From: Niebla homalea | Taxonomy: Eukaryota > Ascomycota > Lecanoromycetes > Lecanorales > Ramalinaceae | Reading direction: 5' to 3' | Assembly: GCA_019925105.1 (NCBI GenBank) | Contig: JAHGAU010000011.1 | Location: forward strand, 372,001-436,000 | Length of the DNA: 64,000 nt | Shown here: positions 25,077 to 37,614 of the stretch, in pieces | How the letters are laid out: each line of letters begins with the position of its first letter | Position numbering within the stretch: position 1 is the stretch's first letter | Notes under the pieces: generated by a model | The model's database searches: none | Seen by the model: only the letters and a program-made list of their open reading frames with translations | What the model was told of the DNA's origin: nothing | Position numbers and translations under genes: made by a program

Positions 25077-25260
25077 CCGGTCTTTACTTAAATTCCAAGA
25101 TCGTCTTATGTCTTACAACCGTCTTAAGACGGTCTTATATTCAAGACCGTCACCCCCTTAATATAGTCTTTAACCTAAGACCGTCTTATTAAAAAGACCA
25201 TCTTGATTTAAAGACCGTCTTAAGACCGTCTTAAGACCGTCTTTAACTTAAGACGATCTT
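25077..25260 (+). repeat. Left terminal array of 11-bp palindrome
   Basis: Nine or so copies of AAGACNGTCTT or one-mismatch variants, for example at 25097, 25126, 25177, 25194, 25211, 25222, 25233 and 25250. The three at 25211-25243 are directly abutting. Each unit is its own reverse complement around the central base. The array is little mutated compared with surrounding sequence. Confidence 0.88.
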
Positions 25261-25309
25261 GCAATTTAAGGGTAAATGCCCCTGTACCGGGACCCGCAGG
25301 GATTAATTA

Positions 25310-25500
25310 AAGGGGCTAGTAGGGGGCTTACTAGGGGCTGCTTGGGGGGCTACTTGGGTTACTGCTCCGGGGGCTGCTTAAGGGGCTGCTCCGGGGGCTG
25401 CTTCGGGGGCTGCTCCGGGGGCTGCTTAAGGGGCTGCTCCTGGGGCTCCTTTCGGGGCTGCTTTGGGGGGCTGTTCTGGGGGCTTACCCTGGGGACCCTG
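25310..25500 (+). repeat. 12-bp GC-rich minisatellite (CCGGGGGCTGCT)
   Basis: About ten to fifteen imperfect copies of a 12-bp unit, CCGGGGGCTGCT and TTAAGGGGCTGCT-like variants, followed to about 25580 by a degenerate CACCG-rich stretch. It yields an open frame at 25276-25611 with GG/CSGG repeats that is best explained as a by-product of the 12-bp periodicity. It is one of the few GC-rich, non-RIP-like islands in the window. Confidence 0.85.
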
Positions 25501-25580
25501 CACCGCGCACCTTATACCGCACTACACCGCGTACTGCACCGCATCGTACTACACCGTACTATACCGTATACCCTACACTA

Positions 25581-27190
25581 TATTGCGTCCTATACTTATA
25601 TTATGATGTAAATTTCGTTATTACTATAAGAGTTATCTTACGTCTTATTTATTAAGCTAAAATTAAAACCTAAGTATTAATAAAAATTGAGGATCCGGCT
25701 TAAAAAAGGTAAAGAATTAATAATTAAAGTACTGCTTACGGAAATTAAATAATCGCCGTTAATAAATTAAAAACGGTAAACGTATTAAAAGCATATTAAA
25801 TAAATCGAATAAATAAAGTATATTATATAAAGTAAGTCAAAGGAGGGTATTAAATTAAATAATACGTCCGTTTTAAATAATACGTTACCTATAAACTTAT
25901 TAAATAATTAATCGAAATAATAATAAATTTAATTTATCTTAATACGGCTTAATTAAAGCTCCGCTAGCGAATAAACGCTAAGTCTCCGCCTTTATCCTTA
26001 TCGGCGCCCTTAATTAACTTATATATATAATATACTTCCTTAATACCTAAGTCGGTAAATACTATAATTAAATAAATAAAGTATCTTAACGTTTCGGCGT
26101 TAAATCTTAACTTTATCTTATTATTATTTTATTTTATTATATTAATATTATACTATTATCCCGGGAATAATATTTCGATTTATTATTATTAACCGAATAT
26201 AAACGGTAATATAATATTTATAGTTTTTAATAATTACGATATTATACTATTTTTCAGCGTTTACTCCTCCGCTTACTCCTTTATATAACGGACTACTTAT
26301 AAGAGAAATTCTTAATATAGTATATATATATATATTTAAATAATAAATTAAGTATAACCTTAAATATACTCGAAGTCTTTAAAGTATATATATAATTATC
26401 TTGTTTTTTAATATACTTAATTATTTACTTATCCGTATAGTAATCTATATAGTACCGATAATAATATCTTTTAATAGGTATTTTCAGATTTATAAGGGAA
26501 TAAAATTCTTATAAGTTACTGAAGTTATAACGGCTATTATTAAAGTCTTAATCATTATATTTTAATATAAGTCCGGTTATTTATTTTCTTATTTTTACTT
26601 TTAAGTTTTAATCTCCTTATTATTATACGCTTTACCGTACTATATACGATAATTATACTTTGCTTTTTTCATATTTATTATTTTTAAATACGTAATAAAC
26701 TATTATTCTACGTATTTTAAATCTTTACTTATTTAACTTCTTTAATTAATAATTAATATATTTACGGTCGTATATGGTATAAGATTTTAATTATTAAAAT
26801 CGGCATTTAATTAATAAGATATCTTAACTTTATTATCTTAATCTTTTATCGGCCTTTTATTAGTAAAATGTTAACCTTATTATTTTAAGTTGCTATCGGC
26901 TACGTAATATTAAGGGTGTTAATTGAACCACTTACGCTTAGTTAATTTTTATTCAAGTATTTTATACGTTAATTTATAGGTTAATCTATAGGATTTATAG
27001 GGGTTATACTTTTCCCGCTATAAGATTTACTTTTACTACCGTAAGGTTTATTATATTAAGCTAGTACTTCGGCGACCCATTAAAGATAAGACGGCGTATC
27101 CTCGGTTTTAATAAAATACCTCCTCGGCGCCCCTTAAAGGTTCCTTTCTTATCTTATAACGCCATTTTTAAGTTTAAAAGTACCGACCTT
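25581..27190. other. No recognisable gene; AT-rich interior of the 23-kb insertion
   Basis: Read on both strands. Only AT-rich, stop-filled sequence and short GC patches (near 25970, 26170 and 27080) are seen. No homology to the LINE or Copia families of this window was found by eye. It may hold a mutated gene, but no motif supports one. Confidence 0.5.
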
Positions 27191-27230
27191 AATTCCTTAT
27201 AAAGGCTCCGGGGAGCCCTTATAAGGGATT
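27191..27230. other. 40-bp near-perfect palindrome (hairpin-forming)
   Basis: Arms 27191-27209 (AATTCCTTATAAAGGCTCC) and 27212-27230 pair with two mismatches around a GG centre. Both mismatches are of the C/T type RIP would make, so the original was probably perfect. Confidence 0.75.
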
Positions 27231-27528
27231 CCTTTAATCTTAATAAACCTTTATTAATACGTTACTGAATCGCTTCGGTATTCTTATAGGATATTTACCT
27301 TATTCCTTAAAATACTAATAACTACTCTTATATTCTACTTTATAATTAAAAAATCTTAATATAAAAGATCTATTTTTAACCTTATAAATTAATTTATAAA
27401 TCCTATCTTATTTTTATAAAACGGTAATATATAGGTATAAATTTATACCCTTAAGTAATTACTTTTCTATCCATTATTTACCATCTTTTATCCCTTATCC
27501 CGTATCTTTACCGTTAATAACTATATTA

Positions 27529-28440
27529 CTTATTGTAATACTTTTAAAGAATTAAATTAATAAAGTAAAAGAAGATAAATTTTTTAATATTAAAAAATAA
27601 AAAATCGTACGGTACGTATAAAAGATTTTATTATAAAAGGTTTTATCGTAGTGAAATACCGTTAAAATAAATATTATTACTTTTTATTAATTATTTATTA
27701 TCCGTTATCTTACTCATCGTAATACTTTTAAGTTATTAAATCGATAAAATAAAAGAAGACGAATTTTTTAACATTAAAAAAAGAAAAATCGTACGGTACG
27801 TATAAAAGATTTTATTATAGGAGATTTATCGTAATAAAATACCGTTAAAATTGGAAATACTATTATCCTTTATTAACCATTTATTATTAATTATTTATTA
27901 TATTATTTATCGTAATATATTTAAGGCATAAAATAAATAAAGTAAAATTAAACGAATTTTTTAATATTAAAAAATGAAAAATCATACGGTATATATAGGA
28001 GGTTTTATTATAATAAATAAAGAAATCCTCCTTATTAAAATAATAATCTATAAAAGTTAATTTTTATATTTATTATTATTATCGTAATACCTTTTAAAGC
28101 TATATTTGGTTTTATAAAATAAGATATTTATTTTACTATAAAAAATAAGAAAAACGAACGGTATAATTTAAAGTTTTAATGGATTTTATAGAAAAAAATA
28201 AAAATTAAATCTTTACCAGAATAAAAATCTATAAAAGCTAATTTTAATACTTAATACGTTTATCGCAATACTTTTTAAAGCTGCATCCGGTTCCGTTAAA
28301 TAAAACATTTTTTTATTATAAAAACCAAGAAAAATAAACGGTATAAATTAAAGTTCTAATCCTTTTTAAGGGGGCAGGCTTTATTAAAATAAAAATCTAT
28401 AAAGGTTAATTATAATATTTATAACGCTATTTTTCAATAA
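27529..28440 (+). repeat. Five-unit tandem repeat, about 170-193 bp per unit
   Basis: Units begin near 27529, 27718, 27911, 28083 and 28264, each with a CGTAATACTTTTAAAG-like segment, then a (C/A)GGTA segment and ATAAAAGATTTTATTA or its decayed form. The first three are closest to each other. Non-coding, with RIP-type divergence between units. Confidence 0.78.
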
Positions 28441-30426
28441 TAAAATTTTCTTAAGGTTTTATCTTAAGGTAAAGCTTTTAACTTATATAAATAATAATAG
28501 TCTAATAATTAAAAGTAAAAAATTAAACGGCGTTTAATTAATAAATATAATAATAATAGATTTACCCGTAAATTATAAGGAAAAAAGAGGTAATAAAAAG
28601 AATAAAAAAGATTAAGGGAGTCTTAGAGTATTTAAGAAATAATTATAAGGCATAAAATAATAATAAAGAAAAATATAAGGAAAAGGGTAAATAAGTAAGT
28701 ATATTAATAATACTATTATTATAAATAAATAAACCGAACTATTATTACTTAAATATAAAAAGGCAAAAAAGAAATAAGTATAATATTACTTAATATATTT
28801 AGATACTTATCGTAAATAATTATTATTTTAAAAAGATTAATACCGGTATCACGATTTTTTTCTGGGTAATAAATCCGGAAATTAATATATAAATTTTATA
28901 ACGGCGAAAATAATAATTACTAGAAAGAAAATTTTTATTAAAAGAAAAGGGAGTATAAATAGTTAAGCATCGTAATTAAATATTTTAAGATTAAGATATT
29001 TATAAGTTTAAGGGAGTAATATAAGCGGTTAAATAAAATAAATATATTATAACTATAATTAACAATAAGCTTATAAGTTTACTTATCCTATAGTTAGTAA
29101 TTCCTAAATAACGGGAAAAGAAGACTTTAATTTTAAAAACCTAAGAAAGGAACTACTTATAAAAATAAATAATTTTAAAGGTTGAAATCCTTGAAAATCG
29201 AAAATCTTAAAAACGATTAAACGAATATTTTACGATTTATATAAATCTATAGATTTAAATTCTATATTTTAAACCTAAAGTTCTCTATATAATTATTAGT
29301 TTAATTACTTTAATAATTATTAGAATAGGAAAGGATAAATATATTAAGTTACTAATTATAATTAAAAAAGGATTTTAAGATTCTTAATATCCCTATTATT
29401 CTTTTTATATATAAGTTTATATAGTATTAGCTTTTAATAGTTATTAATAAAGTTTTTTATTATTAATAAGCGTAAGCATAAATTACTTAATATATAATAA
29501 TTAACGTTTATATATTTTTTAAAGTAAGATCCCGGATTTTTAATTTATATTTTTACCCGTTATCTTTACTTTAAGATTTCAATAAGTACTCCGATAAAAC
29601 TTAAAAGATTATAAGTATATAAAGGATTAAATAAGGAAAATCTGAAAGTTATATAAAATAAATATAAAATAATATAAATAATATAATAATATAATTATAT
29701 AGTATAATTAATAAAAATTGGTTTACGTTTATACGGCTATAATACGTGAAGTTTTTACGTATAAATAAATAATATACCCTTATAATAATTATATTCTTTA
29801 TATTTTTAACTAAATTCTTTATAAGGGTCTTTAATATATCTATTCTTATATTTATAATTATACGTATTTATTTATAGGTCGGGGTATTAAAAAGAAATAT
29901 ACTTTAATATTTATCCTATAAAAACTTTAAAATCCAATATAATAATTATTACTTTAACTTCCTATTTATACTTTTATTTATTTAACGTTAAGTTTAATTA
30001 AAGGTACTTATTTTAATACCTTAAAAATCCAAGTATAAATTATTTAAGTTTATTGCTTATATATAGTTTACTTTCCGTCCTTATTTAAATACCTTTGGAA
30101 TTTCTTTTAATTTATAAATAACTTATTTCTTATAATTATAGTTTTTAATTATATAATTATAATACCTATAGCCTTTAACCTTTTTTTAAAGTTTAATCTT
30201 ATTGAAATATATATACCGTAACCGTTATTAAAGTACTTATTAAATATCGTAAACTATATTATATAAATTAAATATTATATTTTTAATATATTAATAAATC
30301 CTCCTTATTTCTTATTAATTATAAAGTTTTATTTTATTAATAATTCAGAAATATATAAATAATATAATATTTAAAAAACAGAATAACGGGTAGCTTAATT
30401 ATTATCTTATTTTTTAATAAAAGCAT
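28441..30426. other. No recognisable gene; AT-rich interior of the 23-kb insertion
   Basis: Purine-rich on the plus strand at 28490-28980. Translating while treating TAA as a former Gln gives long frames, but this is true of almost any stretch here and is not evidence for a protein. No motif recognised. Confidence 0.5.
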
Positions 30427-30439
30427 AAAAGGCATATTT

Positions 30440-30775
30440 GATTGATTGATTGATTGATTTATACTACGGATCTAGCTAAACTAATTCCGGCGTTCCCTAA
30501 TACTCGGCCATTTAGCCTTACTAATAACCGCAAAAAACCCGATATCCATAACGTTAGGAATAAAAACCGGTGTCCACCCAGCCTCCACTCACGTCTTAAG
30601 GGCTGAGAGCATCCACGGCCGTCTAGAGAGTGGGAATTTATTCGTACGCCTTTTCCAAGAAAACCTATAATACCACGACCGAATCCACTTAAGGGTTGCC
30701 CTTGGACCTGTTGCTCTTCCGTCACCCCACGGGTCTGTCCAATGCTAAAATTTCAGAATTCCGATTGCACCACTG
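30440..30775 (-). mobile_element. 336-bp 5'-truncated LINE copy, hardly mutated
   Basis: Matches the 3' end of LINE C (37628-37962) base for base apart from transitions in C. Tail (TTGA)n on this strand at 30440. Perfect 13-bp target duplication AAAAGGCATATTT (30427-30439 and 30776-30788). It retains normal CpA/TpG content, unlike everything around it. The 88-residue open frame on its minus strand (30459-30725) lies in LINE 3' sequence, has no recognisable motif and is probably not a gene. A free-standing SINE built from the LINE tail cannot be excluded. Confidence 0.9.
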
Positions 30776-30788
30776 AAAAGGCATATTT

Positions 30789-33700
30789 AAAACCTTATTT
30801 ATTAAGGTATTTATAGTCGGTATACGGTTTAAAAGCTTTATATAAGTAAATAAGTGAATTTCTCCTATAGAAAGTTTATAGAGAAAGATTTTTTTAAGTT
30901 AAATATATTATTAATTCCGGATATATATGAAATCTTTTATCTGAAAAATAATCTGGGTTTTAAACGATTTAAGTATTTATAAATATATTAATAAATTATT
31001 AATTAACTTAAGTAATAAAGTAAAAATCTAAAAAAAATAAAAATACTTTAAAGCTTTAAATTATTATAATAATATATTATACTTACGGGTCGGTAAAGGC
31101 CACTTTTTAATATTATTGGATTTTTTTTCGCGCCGTTAATATTATATTTTATTATCCGTAATTAATTATATATATTTATTTAATTATATAATAAAAAGGA
31201 TCTAAAAATCTAAAACGGCCAGGATATATAAAAAATATAAGAATATAGAATATATATATTAAGTTTAAATGGTTTAAATTTATAGTTTATTAATAAAATA
31301 GGTTTAAAATAATTAATATTTTAATCTCGTTTATTATATTTACTTAATCGGATTTTTTAAAATATAATAATAAATTATTAAATAAGGTTAAATATATAAT
31401 ATAAATATCTTTTATTATTACGGAAAGTTCCGGTTTATAATTATTTTAAACGTTTATTAAAAGAAAACGGGGAGATTAATTAAATTATTCTTTATATAAT
31501 AAGATATTTATTATATTTTAATAATTAATATATTAAACGTTACGCTTAAAACCCCTAAAATCAGAATTAAATAAAATAACTCCGTATTAATAATAATTTT
31601 ATTTATATTTATCTTTACCTAAAAATATAATATAGTTATTAAATATTACGAATTCTACCGTAACCTCCGTATAATAAAGGCCAATATATATATTTAGTCG
31701 ATTACGAATATTCCGATAATTAACGGTTTTCTTAAATTGTTTATTTCCAATTAAAAAGGTCTCCCCAAGTACTTTAAAGCTTTCCCAATTAATTTACTAT
31801 AGATTATTATCTATAAATATATTATTATCCTCGTTATCTATAACGGTAAGTAAAGCATTTTTATTAAAGATTAACTTAATACCCTTTTTAAAGCTATTCG
31901 TTAATGTTAATATAACGTACTTATAAAGCTTTTAAAATGCGATATAATATTCTAATAAATTATTTTATAAATTATTACGTTATTTACGTAATATTAAGAT
32001 TAATATAATAATAAAGTTATTCCTTATTATTATTATAAAAGTTATAATAATATAGTTTTTATTCTAAAGGCCTTTATTATTTATTATAATAAATTAAATA
32101 GCCCTTAAATAAAGTAATTAAATATAACTTAATTTAAGTTATATACATAAAATTAATAAATAAATAATAGAAAGTCTTATATACTTCTATATACGGTAAG
32201 AATTAAGATAATAGATTAATTATAATCTCCTTTACTTAAGCGGAAAAGGGAAAATATATAATTAAGCGCTATATAAATCCTTTATTATTAATATAAATAT
32301 CGCCTTAAAAAGTACTTATTACGCCTGCTTTATAATATTAGTGAATTCGGAGTATATTACGTTACTTAACCTTAACCGGATAATATTAAACGATAAGGAA
32401 ATATTAATTAAAGCGGTTTAATTAAATAATATATTCAGATTAATAAAATCCTTAATCCTATTACGTAAATTTAAAGCTTTCCGCCGCGTTATTATTATGT
32501 TATAATATAATCAATTAAAACGATAAATATTAAAGATAAAATTATATCGTTTAATCTTTTTAATTAAGTATTTTATATATTTATATATTATTATTATTAA
32601 TTTAAATTTAAAGCTTTTTATTTATTACTTTATATCGCCAGTATAAGTAAAAGTAAAAATATTTATTTAAGTTAATACTTTTTTAATATCGATAATTATA
32701 TTATAATCCAATTATATTAAAAATGGTTAAAGGATTTTAATAATAGCAATAAACGTAACTCCGTATAATCTTAATATTAATAATAAGATATTTACTTTTC
32801 TCTTTTGTTTTTTTTACGATAATTTTATAATAATTATATAAATATTTAATAAAATGCGATATATATTACGATATAAATTAAACCCATTAATAAAGGTTAA
32901 TACCGGTATATATAAAGACCCCGGAACGCGAAATCCTAATAAATATAAATAAGTATATTCTTTTAATTTTAATTTATTATAAATTAACGGATAAAAAAGT
33001 AACGGATTAAAAATCTTAAACTAAGAATTAAAAATATATTTAATTATAAATTCTTAATAATAAGTAATATTTAAAGATTGTATATTTTAAAATCGATAAT
33101 CGTAATATATATTAATTTTAATCCCAATAATATCGTTAAGTATAATACGATATTCTTTATATATTAATAAGAAAACTTCCGTTATAGTTAAACCGCGTAA
33201 TAACGGGAATTCAGAAGCAGACCTTTTTATAAGGAGGTTACTTAAGAATAATAACGGGTAAATCACGTATTTAACCCGATCATTAAAAACCGCATTATTA
33301 TAGAAATTTCATTTAACCATAAATACCTTTCTTTAATAATAATTAATTAAGTTTTTTACAGAATAAATATAGCGTTAATACCGATAATAATAATATATAA
33401 TATTAAATAAAAAAACTATATTTCTATTTAAAAGATAAATAAAATCGTTAAAATATACCTTAATAAAAAATAACCATATTATAAATTAATAAATCTTTAA
33501 TAATTTATTTATAAAATAACTTATATTAATATAAAATTTAATATAATAAGATAATAAAAAAAGTGCCATCTTAAATAAATTAATAAGATTAAAAAAAACC
33601 AGCTTCTTTACGCCTTCTTTAATCTTTTTTTTATTTTTTTATTTTAATTTTTTAATCGGTTACTTTAAAATTATAACGGGTATTTATACTTAATAAAGGT

Positions 33701-35040
33701 TAATAACGGGTAATTATTTATAAATATATTTCTTAACGGTAAAGATAATACGCAATAATTCTTATAATTACTTTAAATCTTTTAATATATTAAAAACCTT
33801 TAAAAGATTAATATAATAATCGTAATTTAAAATTATTATTTAATATTAAAGGGCGAATATTATATAAAAACGCGACGTTATTAACCTGGCTTAAGTATAA
33901 AAGATCTTAATTGACTTATTAAGTATAAATAAACGTTACGTTAACGGAAATATAAATGAATTAATATTAAGCGTGGTAAAAGTTAAAGGCTATTTTATTA
34001 TATTATTTACTTTAAAGTTATTATTAAATTCATTAATTTATAGGTCCTTTTTTTTAGTTTTATTTTCTTTTATTTTATTAATAAATAAGTTATTTTTTTT
34101 ATTATTTTTTTTAATAATTATATTATTAACCTTTATACCAGGCTCGTTTTCAGTATATTTAAAGATATCGTTTATAATTTTAATTATATTTTATATTTAC
34201 TTAATTTAAAAATACTTTAATTTATACGATTTAAATTATTAATTTATTTTTTATTACTATTTAATTATTACCTTTATTAAAATTAACCGCGGTATTTCTA
34301 AATAATTATTGTTATCCGGTATATTTTAATCGGCAGGAAAAAAAGGCTTATATTCTACGTTGTTTTCCTTTATTTAAAAATTTTATAATATAAAGCGTAC
34401 CGCTTAATTATCCAACTTTACTTAAGATACTTACCCGGGCTAAATTAATCTTAATTAAAATACTTACTTAAACTTAATTAATCTTAACTTTTTATTTTTA
34501 ATTTAAAATAAAGAATTATACTATCTTATAATGTTAAAAGCCTTAAACGTTCGCTTTAATACCTTTTAAATTTAATTAATAAGTCTTTAAGTTATAAGGT
34601 TAAGAACTTTCTATTGGAATATTTTTATAATAAATTAAGTTATATAATTAAAACGTTTAAGTTATATAATTAAAGCGCTTAAAAAGACTACTTTAAGGGA
34701 CCTTAGGAAACTAATAGGTGATCACGGGATCCAGGAGGTAAATATAGATATAAGAAGGGTAAAAATAAAGAGATAATATTAAGTATAAAAGCTATTTATA
34801 TAAGCGATATAAAAAGGAGTAAATAAATAAATAAAAATAAAATAAAACTTAAAAAAAGCTAACAGAAAGCTATTAATAATGTTTATAAAATAATTAACTT
34901 TAATTTTAAAGCTATAAAAATTAAGGTTATTATATTAATATTTTACGATAAAATAAATCCGCAAGAATTACAAGATGAGAAATTTGGAGTAACGATTCCG
35001 CGATATCATAGATAACCAAAAATATTATTTAAAGATGGGT
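30789..35040. other. No recognisable gene; AT-rich interior of the 23-kb insertion
   Basis: No LINE or Copia homology seen. The 78-residue frame at 33973-34209 is a hydrophobic, T-rich run without a believable protein pattern. A somewhat more GC-rich, less mutated patch lies at 34690-34750 and 34970-35040, with no identifiable motif. Confidence 0.5.
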
Positions 35041-35055
35041 GGGGGGGGGGGGGGG
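35041..35055 (+). repeat. Run of 15 G
   Basis: Uninterrupted G homopolymer, followed by CCGC, in otherwise AT-rich DNA. Length may be affected by sequencing error. Confidence 0.9.
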
Positions 35056-37614
35056 CCGCTTTACGGGAGCTTAATAATTGGGTATAATATTGGGATAAGT
35101 ATATTCGTAAAAATAAGGGAGCCAAATAGCGCTTTAAGGAGGTAATAAGTCGCTAAAAAAGTAAATACTTTAATTATATACGCTTTATTATATAAAGATC
35201 TCGTAAATCTAAAGGTATTTAAGCTATTTACTTAAGTAAAAAAAAGGGTTATTATGAAAAAAAATATTAATAAAGTTACAATATTTACGGAACTTAGGAA
35301 TTAAATTTTAAGTTTATATAATATTTCGGATTTATTTTTACGAGGATAATAAATAGAAATGCTTATTATATATTATTTATTTAATCCTGAATATTATAAT
35401 CGCGTATTTAAGGGATTCCCGCGGAATTAAATCGTAAAGCTTAAGGTTAAGGATAAAAAGTTAATTATAAAAGTTTTAATTACCTATTATTATTTAATAA
35501 TTAATTTTAATATAAAATAAGCGATATATTACCCTTAATATTCTTAAAATAATAATAATATCGCTATTAATTAAGTAAAATTAAATATTTACGATTAATA
35601 TTAGGATTCTTTAAAAGAATTTTAAATTTTATATATTAATAATAGCTTATATTTACGTTTATTAATATATTCTATAACTCTAAATATAAACGTATATAAA
35701 AATAAAGATTATTTTATTATTATATAAGCTTAATTAAATAATATAATAAATATATCTTATCGTAATAGTTTTAATTAGTTAATTAAATTTATTATTATTA
35801 AGTTCGCGATTTATAATACGCAGATCCCCGTATTTTTAGCCTTACGGGAATCCGCGTTAATAACTATTATTTATATTTAATAACTTACCGCCTTTATTTT
35901 CTTCAAATTATTTACTTTATTATAATTAACGTATATAATATATATACCTTTTTATTTATTTATATATTTCCTTTATTTCTTTTATTTTATAGTATTTTAT
36001 TTTAATAATACCGAAGAAAAACCTTAAAAAATAAGTTTTAACATTATAAGTAATTACGATAGCCTCTTTAAATTAACCTTTATTAAATTAAAAATAAAAG
36101 TCATTTTTATAAGTTAATATAATAAACTCTTTTATATAACGTTTATATTAACTTTTAAATTATTTAATAAAGTTAATAGAAATTAAACTTAATAAAAAAA
36201 TATAATTACGGAAATAATAGAAGAGATATTATATTTATAACTTAAAGGAATACTTTATTTAATATTTAAGCCTCCGTTTCTTTTATAAAAGTCCGCGTTA
36301 AATCGTAAATAACCCAAGAAGTTAAAGCCGTTAAGTAAACGGCCTAATTTTTAAATATAAGAGGAGGATATTTCCCCGGACGAACTATTATTATATAGTT
36401 CGGTAAAGATATCCCGTCTAATTAAGCGGCTTAAGACGTAAAGCGTTACGCGTAAGGACTCGTTAATAACTATAAGTTTAACGGAATAGTTAACCCAATA
36501 ATTAACCCAATAATTAACCCAGCAGTTAACCTAGCAGCCAACTTAATAGTTAACCCAGCAGTTAACTTAGTAGCCAACCTAGTAGCCAACCCAACGGTTA
36601 CTTAAGCAGCCAATTAAAAAGCTTAATTCGGATTTAAGTACTAAAAACGATACGTAAGCTTATTAGCCCTTGGGCTTGTTTAGTATTAAAAAAGATAATT
36701 TAAAATTACTTTAATATAATAATAATATTTTCGCCGAAATTTAAAATAAAAATAAACTTACGCGTAAGAAACAGAAAAAAACAAAAAAGGTATAACGGTT
36801 AATAAAGGTATTTAAAGAGGATAATTTAAATAAAGATAAATATTTATAATTAAAAAATTTACTTAATTAAAGTTATATATTTTATTTAAGATATTATTAT
36901 CTTAAATATAAATAACTTTTAACTCTGGTATTCGGAAAAAGATATTTATTAATATCCCCGGTTATTAAATTAATAAAATAACAAATAATATCCAATATAG
37001 GTAATTAGAAAATAAGTATAAAGTTAAAAATATTAATATATATTAAATAATATTATATATTTTAATATTAATAACGCTTTTAACTATATATTAAGGAAAT
37101 CCTTAAGAATAACATAAATGGTACCATTAAAAAATACGGCAACTTTAAAAACTTAACCATATTATTCTTTAAGTATTTTTCTATTTCCGTATTTAAGGTT
37201 ATATTTAACTTTATATTTAAAGTTATTTTTATTAATTAAATATATTAAAGAAGCAATAAGTTATTTTATTTCTTTTAACGTAAGAAAGAATTCGTAATTA
37301 ATATAAATTTAAGATTAACATTTTTATAGAAATATATTATACTTTAATAGTTAAAATTAAATTAAATAAAAATTTCAAAAAAAATAATTAAATACTCCAT
37401 AATAATATAAAAGATAACGAGTACCTTAATGTTTAAATTCCGTAAATATTTATAGCGTAGAGGTATAATTATCTTTTATTAGTTAATTTTATAAAGACGT
37501 TAACCTATAAGAAGAAGTTCTTATTAAAAATTAAAATATATTTTCTAAATAATAATATAGAGTATATATAGCTTAATATAAAGTTTAAACCGGCAGATTT
37601 TAATATTATTAAGA
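35056..37614. other. No recognisable gene, apart from a 12-bp repeat
   Basis: AT-rich interior of the 23-kb insertion up to LINE C. A GC-richer segment at 36290-36480 leads into the 12-bp repeat at 36485. It could be the remains of a protein gene with a repetitive segment, but neither frame nor family could be decided. Confidence 0.45.
36485..36615 (+). repeat. 12-bp tandem repeat (AACCCAGCAGTT), about 11 units
   Basis: Imperfect units such as TTAACCCAGCAG and CCAACCTAGTAG. The 12-bp period keeps frame, so it could have encoded a four-residue repeat (QPSS or NPAV depending on frame). Stops from CAA-to-TAA changes prevent a firm call. Confidence 0.8.

Noticed and set aside
25097..25260. Telomeric or subtelomeric repeat
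   Set aside because: The 11-bp unit is not TTAGGG-like and is arranged as an inverted pair at insertion ends.
25276..25611. 111-residue frame with Gly/Cys repeats as a gene
   Set aside because: It is explained by a 12-bp GC-rich minisatellite that keeps frame; no homologous motif, no promoter or gene context.
27529..28440. CRISPR array
   Set aside because: Units are about 180 bp, imperfect and in a fungal-type region with no cas genes; no short repeat-spacer pattern anywhere in the window.
30459..30725. 88-residue minus-strand frame as a gene
   Set aside because: It lies within a 336-bp LINE 3' fragment; the same region in LINE C is non-coding 3' sequence and no motif is present.
33973..34209. 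78-residue hydrophobic frame as a membrane protein
   Set aside because: T-rich sequence in any frame gives Leu/Ile/Phe runs; TGA and TAG are rare after RIP, so such frames occur by chance.
34690..37600. A long plus-strand protein in the 23-kb insertion after reading TAA as Gln
   Set aside because: Replacing TAA opens nearly any frame in this AT-rich DNA, and two overlapping frames look equally good; no motif supports either.
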